Positions 1-6,945 of a DNA stretch of 11,759 nucleotides are shown piece by piece. Within the stretch, counting starts at the first letter, position 1. Each line of letters opens with the position of its first letter. This DNA is from an uncultured Lachnospiraceae bacterium (GTDB lineage Bacteria > Bacillota > Clostridia > Lachnospirales > Lachnospiraceae): NCBI GenBank assembly GCA_910588895.1, contig CAJUSS010000109.1, forward strand, positions 1-11,759. Direction: 5' to 3'. Below the pieces are notes generated by a model. That model saw only the letters and a program-made list of their open reading frames with translations, was not told the origin of the DNA and did no database searches. The translations under genes and the position numbers were made by a program.

Positions 1-1275
1 TCCACTGTATCCTTGGCTGTAAGGAATATAACCGGCAGGAAGGTCGTCCTGCTGGGGGAGAGAGGGACAAAAAGGACCATTTATCTTGAACAGGCCGCCC
101 GGAAGATCGGGCTGCCTGTCTTCTTTATAGAGTGGGCGCATTTCAAGGATCTTTGGGATGAAGGCTTTCGGGATGCACTGATCAAGATCGATCCGCCAGT
201 GTGGGACAGCTGCGATCTGGAAGAGATGGACCGTTTGGTGAGGGGATATAAGGAAAAGCTGGAGATACTGGCCGACTTGCAGGAACGGCAGGGCGCGTGC
301 TTCCTGGACCATCCCCTGGCGATCCGGGATCTTCTGGATAAGAGATCCTGCAAGAAACGGCTGGTGCAGGCCGGACTGCCAGTGACGGAGCAGGTGGCGG
401 TGACAGGGCAGGGCGCGGGATGGCCGACCCAAGAGCGGATCGGGACGACAGATCAGCTCCTGGAGAAGATGGCGGCAAAGAAGATCTGCCAGGTCTTTAT
501 CAAGCCGCTCAATGGCTCCGGGGCGGCAGGGACGGCGGCTTTCCGCTGGGATCTTAGGACGGGGCGGATGATGCTCTATACCTGTGCGCTGCTGGATACC
601 GGCCTTTTGCCAGATCCCGGTGCTCGGTTAGATCAAAGCGCTCCCTCGGTCCATCCTGCGCTGTCGTGCCGGGGCATCTCGCCAGATCCCAGGACCTTGC
701 TGCCGTCAGGTGTCCCAGAGCAGTTTCCGGTCCGTTTGCTGAACACGAAGCGTCTGCGGCAAGCTTCGAAAGAGGAGGAGATCCGGCCGCTGCTGGACCG
801 CCTTTTAAAGACAGGCTGCATCGTGGAGCGCTGGTATGCCAAGGCCAGTCACGGGGCCTTTTCTTACGACCTGCGGGCGGTGGTCCAGGGAGGGGAGCTG
901 GACTTTCTCCTAGCCAGGCTGTCCAGAGGGCCGATCACCAACCTGCATCTGAACAACCATCCTTTAGAGGCGTCTGCCCTGGGGCTTTCCGATGTGGTCC
1001 TGGAGCAGATAGAGGAGCTGTGCAGGAAGGCTGTGGCCTGTTATCCGGGCCTTTGGAGCGCGGGGATCGATATCCTTTTGGAGAGAGGGAGCTTAAAGCC
1101 CAGGATCATCGAGATGAACGGCCAGGGGGACCTGCTCTACCAGGACATCTATGGAGAGAACCGGATCTATGGCCATCAGGCAGAGTGGATGAAGAGGCAG
1201 GCTGGGATAGGGCAGAAAAACAGAGGGTGGTCGTGGCGAGACAAGGAAAGGGCTGAGATGAGAGATGGAAGATAA
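1..1275 (+). CDS. STM4014-family ATP-grasp-like protein (5' end probably outside window)
   Basis: The reading frame is open to the left edge. A TTG at 13 could start it but has no visible ribosome site, so the true start is probably just upstream. Numbering from that TTG, residues 10-40 form a Rossmann-like pre-ATP-grasp strand (VVLLGERG). Residues 105-370 look like an ATP-grasp fold: VFIKPLNGSGAAG with Lys164 as the likely ATP lysine, a YDLR segment near 285, and EMNGQGD with Glu367 and Asn369 as likely Mg-ATP ligands. ATP-grasp enzymes join a carboxylate to an amine through an acyl phosphate; the substrate here is unknown. The family call rests on this architecture plus the adjacent STM4013- and STM4012-type genes. 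The stop lies 11 bases inside the next gene's longest frame, so translation is probably coupled. A Pro/Ser-rich stretch (about 197-240) replaces what should be compact core and may be a lineage-specific loop. Confidence 0.8.
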   Translation, partial: STVSLAVRNITGRKVVLLGERGTKRTIYLEQAARKIGLPVFFIEWAHFKDLWDEGFRDALIKIDPPVWDSCDLEEMDRLVRGYKEKLEILADLQERQGACFLDHPLAIRDLLDKRSCKKRLVQAGLPVTEQVAVTGQGAGWPTQERIGTTDQLLEKMAAKKICQVFIKPLNGSGAAGTAAFRWDLRTGRMMLYTCALLDTGLLPDPGARLDQSAPSVHPALSCRGISPDPRTLLPSGVPEQFPVRLLNTKRLRQASKEEEIRPLLDRLLKTGCIVERWYAKASHGAFSYDLRAVVQGGELDFLLARLSRGPITNLHLNNHPLEASALGLSDVVLEQIEELCRKAVACYPGLWSAGIDILLERGSLKPRIIEMNGQGDLLYQDIYGENRIYGHQAEWMKRQAGIGQKNRGWSWRDKERAEMRDGR

Positions 1276-2236
1276 GGGAGTACATGGATATAGAGAAGAG
1301 CGGACAGGGGCGCCGATAGAAGAAAGACCGATAGAAGAGCAGGAAGAGCTGCGGGAAGAACGGCAGAGGGAGAGACAGGCGGAAGGGGAGGTCCCTTCCC
1401 GCCTGTTCATGGCGGCCAAGGAGAAAAGGGAGCCGTCCGTAGATATGGAGCAGGTGGTAGGCGAGCAGGATATCCTGCTGATCTGCCTGGACACCCTGCG
1501 GTACGATGCAGCGGCAGAAGAGGAGGCGGCAGGGAACACGCCGGTCTTAAGCCAGTACGGCCCATGGGAGAGATGCCAGGCGCCGGGGAATTTTACCTAC
1601 CCCTCCCACCACGCCATGTTCGCCGGCTTTTTTCCATGCCGGTATGGGGCGAAGAGTCTGGCGGACCGGGAGATGCTGTTTTTTCCGTCACAGATCGGCA
1701 TGGGGAAAAAAATACCTAAGGGTGCCTTTGCCTTTTCGGGCAGCACGATCATGGAGGGGCTGGAAAAGGTGGGATATACCACCTGGTGCGTGGGCGGTGT
1801 GGCCTTTTTTGATAAGCGCTCGGACTTAGGAAAGGTGTTCCCCGGATATTTTCAGAAGAGCTACTGGAACCCCTCTTTTGCCTGCCCGGTGAAGGAGAGC
1901 ACGAAAAACCAGGTAGACTTCCTCCTGCACAAACTCCGGTCAGCGGATAAGGGACAGCCCATCTTTTTGTACCTGAACGTGGACGCGATCCATTATCCCA
2001 ATTATTTTTACCTGGAGGGGGATGCCCATGACAGCCTGGATAGCCACAAGGCCGCGCTCCGGTATGTGGACAAGGAGTTAGGGCGGCTGTTCGCGGGCTG
2101 GAAGGAGAGCAGGGGCGGCGCCTTCGCGATCTGCTTTTCCGACCATGGGACCTGTTACGGGGAGGATGGCTGCCAATTCCACGGCATCGACCATCCGGCG
2201 GTGAACACGGTGCCCTATAAGCATTTCTTTCTTTAA
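1265..2236 (+). CDS. STM4013/SEN3800-family sulfatase-like hydrolase
   Basis: This is an alkaline-phosphatase/sulfatase superfamily protein, a metal-dependent phosphate- or sulfate-ester hydrolase of unknown substrate. Numbered from ATG 1265, it shows the N-terminal metal motif LDTLRYD (75-81), the nucleophile region TYPSHHAMFAGF (111-122), DAIHYPNYFY (240-249) and the metal-binding SDHG (292-295) followed by His306. No signal peptide is present, so it is likely cytoplasmic. The first 60 residues are Glu/Arg-rich and of low complexity (a PIEER/PIEEQ repeat) and are not typical of the family. An internal ATG at 1445, 12 bases after AAGGGAG, would give about 263 residues starting MEQVVGEQD, closer to the length I recall for the family. 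I give the longest frame because its ATG overlaps the upstream stop, but the start is uncertain. The gene lies between the STM4014- and STM4012-type genes and is probably co-transcribed with them. Confidence 0.85.
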   Translation: MEDKGVHGYREERTGAPIEERPIEEQEELREERQRERQAEGEVPSRLFMAAKEKREPSVDMEQVVGEQDILLICLDTLRYDAAAEEEAAGNTPVLSQYGPWERCQAPGNFTYPSHHAMFAGFFPCRYGAKSLADREMLFFPSQIGMGKKIPKGAFAFSGSTIMEGLEKVGYTTWCVGGVAFFDKRSDLGKVFPGYFQKSYWNPSFACPVKESTKNQVDFLLHKLRSADKGQPIFLYLNVDAIHYPNYFYLEGDAHDSLDSHKAALRYVDKELGRLFAGWKESRGGAFAICFSDHGTCYGEDGCQFHGIDHPAVNTVPYKHFFL

Positions 2237-2290
2237 GTCTCAGATCAAAGATCCCAGAGCAGATGATCAGCCCAGGAGGTGACAGAGAAG

Positions 2291-3796
2291 ATGGATCCAT
2301 ACATCCAATATATGTACAGCTATCCCCACAAGACCGCCTACGGTCCCCTGACCGGGATCTCCTTAAAAGACTATGGGGCGCAGCTTGCCGGGCCGGGGCA
2401 CAGCCTGTATCTGCACATCCCCTTTTGTCAGACAAAATGCGGCTATTGCGACCTTTTTTCCGTTACAGGACAGAGCCGCCAGGAGATCGACCGTTATCTG
2501 GACGCAGTAGAACGGCAGATCCTGCAATATGCCGCTGCCCTTGCGCCGTTTAAGACCTGCTTTTCGGACTTGACGATCGGAGGGGGGACGCCCCTCCTTC
2601 TTTCCGAGGCCCAGCTGCGGCGGGTCTTTTCCATGCTCTTTGCCCATCTTCCCTTTGAAAAGGAGCGAAAGATCGTGATCGAGACCGCCCCCGCCCAGAC
2701 CACAGCAGGGAAGCTTAAGATCTTAAAGGAGGTGGGCGTCACCAGGATCAGCATGGGGATCCAGAGCTTTTTTGATGCGGAGCTGCAGACGTTAAAGCGG
2801 CAGCATCTGGCAGACTGTGCCAGAAGGGCGCTGGAGCTTTTGATGACCTTTGCCTTTCCCTGTGTAAATGTAGACCTGATCTATGGGATCCCCGGGCAGA
2901 CGGCGGACACGTTCCTGGCGTCCGTGAAGGAGGCTGCGGCATTTGGTGTGGAGGAGATCTTTCTGTATCCTCTCTATATCAGGCATGGGGCCAGGCTGGA
3001 GCGGGAGCTTGCGGGGAGGACGCAGCCGGGAGTGCGGGGATCGGCAGATGGCTTGTGGGCAGAAGATCCAAAGCAGGTAAGGGATCTGCGGCAGAAAAAG
3101 GGAGAGGGTGTGCAAAAAGGTCTGCAGCTGGACCCGGAAAGTGCATTTTTACAGTACAGAGAAGCTGCCGCATTTTTGCAGAAGGAGGGATTCCGGCAGG
3201 ATTCGATGCGGCGTTTTGTGCGGATGGGAGCCTTTACAGGCGATCTTTCCGGGATGTGCCGGGAGGCAGGCCAAAGGGCGGATACAAGGCGCTTTGAAGA
3301 ATGCGGCTTTGGCACTTCCCTGGCCCTGGGCTGCGGCGGGAGGAGCTATCTGGGCGGGCTGCATTTCTGCACGCCCTACAAGATCTGCCGGCAGGATTGT
3401 CTGGACCAGCTGCGGGCGTACGAGGCAGAGGAGGACTATCTGCAGATCCGCCATGGGATATCGCTTTCAAAAGAGGAAGAAAAAAGGCGGTATGTGATCC
3501 GGCACCTGCTGATCCGTCCGGGGCTGCCTATGGAACGGTATCAGACCTATTTCGGCACCGGGGCCATGGAGGACTTTCCGCTGCTCAAAGAGTGGCTCCA
3601 GGAGGGGTATCTGATCCTTCATGGGATGCGATATGGAAAGTGCGGCGAGGGCGAAGGGATAGAGGAGACCTTCTTAGCCTTGACCGATGAAGGGCTGGCG
3701 CTGTCCGATCATCTGGGCCCGCAGCTGATCTCCCCGGCCGTGCGCAGAAAAATGGAGGAGTGGGAGATGGACAACAGGAGCTCCCATAAAGCTTGA
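2291..3796 (+). CDS. STM4012-family radical SAM protein (HemW/HemN-like)
   Basis: ATG 2291 is chosen because AGGAGGTGA (2274-2282) sits 8 bases upstream; the in-frame GTG at 2279 lies inside that site. The 501-residue product has the [4Fe-4S] radical SAM motif Cys46-x3-Cys50-x2-Cys53 (CQTKCGYC), GGGTP (97-101) for SAM binding, and HemW-like ISMGIQSF and VNVDLIYGIPGQ segments. The C-terminal half carries GTSLALGCGGRSYLGGLHF, which resembles the HemN-type C-terminal domain in this family. It should cleave S-adenosylmethionine to a 5'-deoxyadenosyl radical; the substrate is unknown. A charged linker of about 45 residues (roughly 235-285, rich in Arg, Lys, Gly and Glu) interrupts the region after the SAM barrel. 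The 54-base gap after the STM4013-type gene holds only the ribosome site. It is not a true coproporphyrinogen oxidase judging by context, though automated annotation may call it one. Confidence 0.88.
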   Translation: MDPYIQYMYSYPHKTAYGPLTGISLKDYGAQLAGPGHSLYLHIPFCQTKCGYCDLFSVTGQSRQEIDRYLDAVERQILQYAAALAPFKTCFSDLTIGGGTPLLLSEAQLRRVFSMLFAHLPFEKERKIVIETAPAQTTAGKLKILKEVGVTRISMGIQSFFDAELQTLKRQHLADCARRALELLMTFAFPCVNVDLIYGIPGQTADTFLASVKEAAAFGVEEIFLYPLYIRHGARLERELAGRTQPGVRGSADGLWAEDPKQVRDLRQKKGEGVQKGLQLDPESAFLQYREAAAFLQKEGFRQDSMRRFVRMGAFTGDLSGMCREAGQRADTRRFEECGFGTSLALGCGGRSYLGGLHFCTPYKICRQDCLDQLRAYEAEEDYLQIRHGISLSKEEEKRRYVIRHLLIRPGLPMERYQTYFGTGAMEDFPLLKEWLQEGYLILHGMRYGKCGEGEGIEETFLALTDEGLALSDHLGPQLISPAVRRKMEEWEMDNRSSHKA

Positions 3797-3840
3797 TCGG
3801 ATGAGATGGACCGGAAAAGGACCGAGGTCACGATCTTTTG

Positions 3841-3881
3841 CTTAACAGATCTTAGACAGCTTTAGTTTGTTAAGTTATAGG
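3841..3881 (+). promoter_or_regulatory. Candidate promoter with overlapping inverted repeat, ahead of lipoprotein
   Basis: TAGACA (3853-3858) and TATAGG (3876-3881) are separated by 17 bases and match the sigma-A consensus at 5 of 6 and 4 of 6 positions. The arms CTTAACA (3841-3847) and TGTTAAG (3868-3874) form a perfect 7-bp inverted repeat, with one arm abutting the -10 box, as an operator would. The stretch is AT-richer than the surrounding genes. Function is inferred from position only. Confidence 0.35.
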
Positions 3882-3968
3882 ATAGATCGTGAACTTTTAA
3901 ATAGATTTTTGGGAATGAACAGATCGGTGTCTGTAAGGATGATCCGTGGGATTGGCAGGAGGGGCGAT

Positions 3969-4859
3969 ATGAAACTGCAACTACGATCGAGAAGTCGCTG
4001 GAACGATAAGAAAGGTGGGGTGTGGCGTATGTATATGGACAGATGTAAAAAGATAGTGATATTGGTATGCGTTTTTCTGACAGCATTAAATGTTGTTGCT
4101 TGTGGACGAGCAAAAGGAGATGAGGTTGTGGATACGGATGGATCTTCTGCAAGACAGCAAGAAAGCAGTGCGCAGACAGTTGAAGGTACAGATCTGGAGA
4201 TCAGCATGCAGACAGTTGAAGGTACAGATCTGGAGATCAGCATGCAGACAGTTGAAAGTATAAATTTAGAAACGGAGGAAGATAAGACCATTGGTGCAGA
4301 AAGCTCCAATGTACAAACGAGTGAGGCTATAGACACAGAAATGACAACAGAAGAATTACTAGATCTGTTTATCAACGGATCGATAAGTGCGATCCGTTCC
4401 GAGGGTCCGGCATTCTATATTACCGATCTAGATATGGATCCTGGTGAATGGGATCCCTATTCTATTGGTGAAAGGGTCGATCTTGACAATGATGGCGAAA
4501 ATGAACTGATCATTTGCGGACCTTATGGTGGCATATACCTTGATGTACGCGATAACAAGGTCTATGAATTTGCTGTGGGAGAGGGTGATACGCGTGAGCT
4601 TTCTTATGTTTTTTATAACGGCTCCACATGGATCATGTACAGCAACAGAATGCATACAGGATATGAAGCATACCATATGGAAAAATTTGAAGGGGCAGAT
4701 GATCTAGTTTCAGAAATGGATCTTCATGAAGAACTTGTTGATGAAGATGATGTGGAGGGTAAAGAAAAATATACATTGAACGGAACCGAAATATCTTATG
4801 ATGAATATTTTGGATTATGCAGCAAGATTTTTGCAACTGAAGTAACTACGACCAAATGA
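3969..4859 (+). CDS. Predicted secreted lipoprotein with acidic repeats and DxDNDG motif
   Basis: I do not recognise a named family. ATG 3969 has AGGAGGGG (3957-3964) at good spacing, giving 296 residues. A second in-frame ATG at 4029, with the weaker AGGTGG, would give a more conventional short signal peptide. Numbered from 3969, a hydrophobic stretch (about 29-44) ends in the lipobox VVAC with Cys45, so the protein should be lipid-anchored outside the membrane. A low-complexity acidic linker (about 46-120) holds two exact copies and one degenerate copy of a 12-residue unit (QTVEGTDLEISM). The C-terminal domain includes DLDNDGENE (171-179), a calcium-loop pattern seen in FG-GAP/EF-hand-like surface proteins, followed by beta-rich sequence. 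The gene is visibly AT-richer than its neighbours, suggesting separate acquisition. It is monocistronic, with its own candidate promoter. Confidence 0.8.
   Translation: MKLQLRSRSRWNDKKGGVWRMYMDRCKKIVILVCVFLTALNVVACGRAKGDEVVDTDGSSARQQESSAQTVEGTDLEISMQTVEGTDLEISMQTVESINLETEEDKTIGAESSNVQTSEAIDTEMTTEELLDLFINGSISAIRSEGPAFYITDLDMDPGEWDPYSIGERVDLDNDGENELIICGPYGGIYLDVRDNKVYEFAVGEGDTRELSYVFYNGSTWIMYSNRMHTGYEAYHMEKFEGADDLVSEMDLHEELVDEDDVEGKEKYTLNGTEISYDEYFGLCSKIFATEVTTTK
4173..4280 (+). repeat. Tandem 36-bp repeat inside lipoprotein gene (2 exact + 1 degenerate)
   Basis: Units at 4173-4208 and 4209-4244 are identical. A third, diverged unit follows at 4245-4280 (encoding QTVESINLETEE). The repeat keeps the frame and lengthens the linker between lipid anchor and folded domain. 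Exact identity of the first two units implies recent expansion. Confidence 0.9.
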
Positions 4860-4903
4860 CAACTTTTATAAAAGATCGGCGTTTGGCTTATGGTTTGTGT
4901 TTG

Positions 4904-5529
4904 TTACGTTTTAAATCTTTTGAGATCCATAAAAACGATCATCTTAATGACATTGGGCCATAAGATCTCGTCGCGATGTTCCCCAAGAAGCTCGATCAGC
5001 TCGTTTGCTATCGGTGTCAGTCTTGTCCCCTTTTGCCAGATCAGAAGACATTCGCAGAAATATCCGATATCAGGGCTGTAGATGTCTTTTTTGGGGAGTT
5101 TTTTCATGGCAGATGCCGGGAGCAGAGAGGAGCCGTGTCCCAGGGGCAGCAGATCGGTCAGGACAGAGAGCCTGGCCTCGGCGGCGATCTGAGGCTCAAA
5201 GATACCTGCCTCCCGCAGCATCTGTTCCTGCAGCTCCCGCAGATAGACATCGTTCCGGCACAGCAGGAAGATGGGGTCTCCCGGAAGGGCGCTGAGGGGA
5301 GGCCGGCAATGTCCCCGAAGATCCGAGAGGCTGTCTCCTGTCCGATCCTCTGAATGGACGGCGCCGCCGGCAGGCTGGGAAGGGTGATAGAGCATCATGG
5401 GGACCCGGCCAAGGAGAAAGGCCTCATAAGGGATGTTCCCTGTGCCAGTCCCAAAGGTCAGATACAGATCCGCCTTTCCGGTGGGGACGGCGTTGCGGAC
5501 CTGATCGCCGGTCCCGCTGGCCACGCTGG
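4904..5529 (-). pseudogene. LysR-type regulator remnant lacking the DNA-binding half
   Basis: Reading leftward, about 205 residues match a LysR substrate-binding domain: SGTGDQVRNAVPTGKADLYLTF, then a run through IFLLCRNDVYLRELQEQM, and a C-terminal LTDLLPLGHGSSLLPASAMKK and GTRLTPIANELIELL typical of the family's last helices. It ends at TAA (4904-4906). The frame stays open further right to 5710, but upstream of the SSVASGTGD segment (about 5520) the translation is Arg/His/Pro-rich and unlike LysR; it is the antisense of the esterase fragment. The winged helix-turn-helix (normally the first ~60 residues), the linker and the first part of the effector domain are missing, so it cannot bind DNA as a LysR protein. 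An intact LysR facing the esterase on its right would be the usual divergent layout. Confidence 0.75.
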
Positions 5530-5829
5530 ATGAACGAGAACTGTTCCTGTGATTATGTGCCGCATCTGCTGGAGCATTTCGATATGGGGGATATCGCCAG
5601 TATGATCTGCCCCCGGCCGCTATGGGTGCAGTCCTGCCAGGATGATCGTCTGAACGGACCTCGGGGGATGGAAAATGTTTATGAGCAGGTAAGGATCGTG
5701 CGGCAGGCATACCGCTGTCCCGGTGCGGAAGGCGCGCTCTATCATGAGGTCTGTCCGGGAGGACATCAGTTCCATCCAGAAAACCTGAAGACCGCTATGC
5801 GGTTCCTGGAAGGAAAAGCTTGTACATAA
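5530..5829 (+). pseudogene. C-terminal remnant of acetylxylan-esterase/dienelactone-hydrolase-like protein
   Basis: The 99-residue frame reads as the end of an alpha/beta hydrolase. It has CSCDYVPHLLEHFDMGDIASMICPRPLWVQSCQDD, in which the Asp after the IAPRPLL-like strand is the expected triad acid, followed by GGHQFH with the expected catalytic His. The N-terminal two thirds, including the nucleophile elbow GxSxG, are absent, and no ribosome site precedes ATG 5530. Upstream sequence reads in antisense as LysR. Such esterases deacetylate plant polysaccharides, which fits the GH28/GH105 neighbours. The last codons (GCT TGT ACA TAA) run into the promoter repeat. Confidence 0.75.
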
Positions 5830-5850
5830 GAGCAGATCGTTGTATGCTAA
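5819..5850 (+). promoter_or_regulatory. Promoter repeat, copy 1 (upstream of amidohydrolase operon)
   Basis: TTGTAC (5820-5825) and TATGCT (5843-5848) are spaced by 17 bases. The whole 32-bp block is repeated at 9615-9646 with one mismatch. Transcription should start near 5855, giving a leader of about 85 bases before the amidohydrolase ATG. The block begins within the final codons of the esterase remnant. Conservation over exactly the -35 to -10 interval is the main evidence that it is a promoter. Confidence 0.55.
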
Positions 5851-5938
5851 GAGAAGAGTCTGCGCTTGTGGCCGTTTTCAGGCGATCCGAACAGCTGCGG
5901 ACCCACAGGAAGATCGATAAAGGGAGGCAGTGAGCAGG

Positions 5939-6847
5939 ATGAGAGTGATCGACAGCCATGCCCATCTGGTCCAGTATATCGCAGGTACTGGAGCAGGCGG
6001 GGAGTTAAGGAGCATCGGGGGAGGGATGGCGCGCTATGCCAGCGGGCAGATCGTGCGGATGATACCGGAAGAGTTCCATACGGACGGTGTTTCGGCAGAA
6101 CAGTTCCTCCAGGTGATGGATCAGAACGGTGTGGAGAAGGCCGTTCTCCTCCAGGGAAATTTTTACGGGTTCCAGAATCATTATACCTGGGAAGCCGTGG
6201 AGCGGTATCCGGACCGGTTCATCGGAGCGGCGTCCTATGATCCATGGAGTCGGGATCGGGACAAGATCCGCCAGCATCTTTTTGAGGAGCTGGGGTTTTA
6301 TATCGTGAAGTTTGAGATGAGCGAGGGCTCCGGCCTTATGAGCTGCCGCCCGGACTTTCGGATCGACAGCCAAAAGATGGAGGAAGCCTATCTCTATGCC
6401 AGTGAGAGAGGCCATGTGATCGTGGTGGATATCGGGAAATGCGGGAGCGCCAGCTGGCAGGTAGACGCGCTGCGCAAGGAGGTCCTGCGCTATCCAAAGA
6501 CCAAGTGGGTAGCCTGTCATCTGCTGGCGCCGTCAGACCGGGATGAGCAGGCGCTGACAGGAGCATTAAAAAAGCTCTGTCTGCCGAATCTGTGGTTCGA
6601 CCTATCCAGTTTGGTGCATAACTGCCGGCAGGCCCCGGATCCTTATGCGAGAGCGCTGCATTATGTAGAGCTGGCAAGGGATCTGGTAGGGGCCGATAAG
6701 CTGCTGTTCGGGACGGACTTTCCTTCGGCTCTGAAGGAGGATCCGTATCCTTGCTATGTGCAGTATCTGGATCAGTCTGTAAAGCTGACCAGAGAGGAAA
6801 AGGACCAGATCTTTTTTGGGAACGCGGAGCAGGTGTATGTCCGGTGA
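5939..6847 (+). CDS. Amidohydrolase-2 family metal-dependent hydrolase (possible uronate/aldonate lactonase)
   Basis: ATG 5939 is preferred: GGGAGG (5922-5927) is 11 bases upstream, while the in-frame GTG at 5930 is only 2 bases from it. The 302-residue product begins MRVIDSHAHL with the metal-binding His7-x-His9. It has KFEMSEG (Lys124), ACHLLAPSD (His194), FGTDFPS (Asp260) and an FFGNAEQVYV end, the order expected of the amidohydrolase-2 (PF04909-type) TIM barrel. Members hydrolyse or decarboxylate ring compounds, and some open sugar lactones. Placement beside GH28 and GH105 genes makes a sugar-acid lactone a reasonable guess, but the sequence alone does not show the substrate. No signal peptide is present, so it is cytoplasmic. 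It is probably the first gene of an operon with GH28, from the promoter at 5819. Confidence 0.8.
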   Translation: MRVIDSHAHLVQYIAGTGAGGELRSIGGGMARYASGQIVRMIPEEFHTDGVSAEQFLQVMDQNGVEKAVLLQGNFYGFQNHYTWEAVERYPDRFIGAASYDPWSRDRDKIRQHLFEELGFYIVKFEMSEGSGLMSCRPDFRIDSQKMEEAYLYASERGHVIVVDIGKCGSASWQVDALRKEVLRYPKTKWVACHLLAPSDRDEQALTGALKKLCLPNLWFDLSSLVHNCRQAPDPYARALHYVELARDLVGADKLLFGTDFPSALKEDPYPCYVQYLDQSVKLTREEKDQIFFGNAEQVYVR

Positions 6848-6945
6848 ACGCATCGTCCGGAAGGTCCGTTTAAGGCGGGACAGGGACTGGAGGAGAGACC
6901 GGGTACAAGAGACAGGATAAAAAATGGGCCATAAGGAGGTCTTAT

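Noticed and set aside
666..1256. 196-residue overlapping frame inside the STM4014-family gene
   Set aside because: Composition is typical of an out-of-frame shadow in GC-rich DNA (Gly/Pro/Arg/Ala-rich) with no domain features; the main frame carries the ATP-grasp motifs.
3808..3842. Possible terminator after the STM4012-family gene (AAAAG...CTTTT with inner GACC-GA-GGTC)
   Set aside because: The two short stems are separated by an uneven 5-base bulge and the inner loop is only 2 bases; too weak to call.
4863..4874. Palindrome CTTTTATAAAAG between the lipoprotein and LysR remnant, as a bidirectional terminator
   Set aside because: Self-complementary without a loop and purely A/T-rich in the stem; no GC stem to support termination.
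5539..5710. Rightward extension of the minus-strand LysR frame to 5710
   Set aside because: Translation becomes Arg/His/Pro-rich and loses LysR character, while the + strand there encodes a clear esterase C-terminus.
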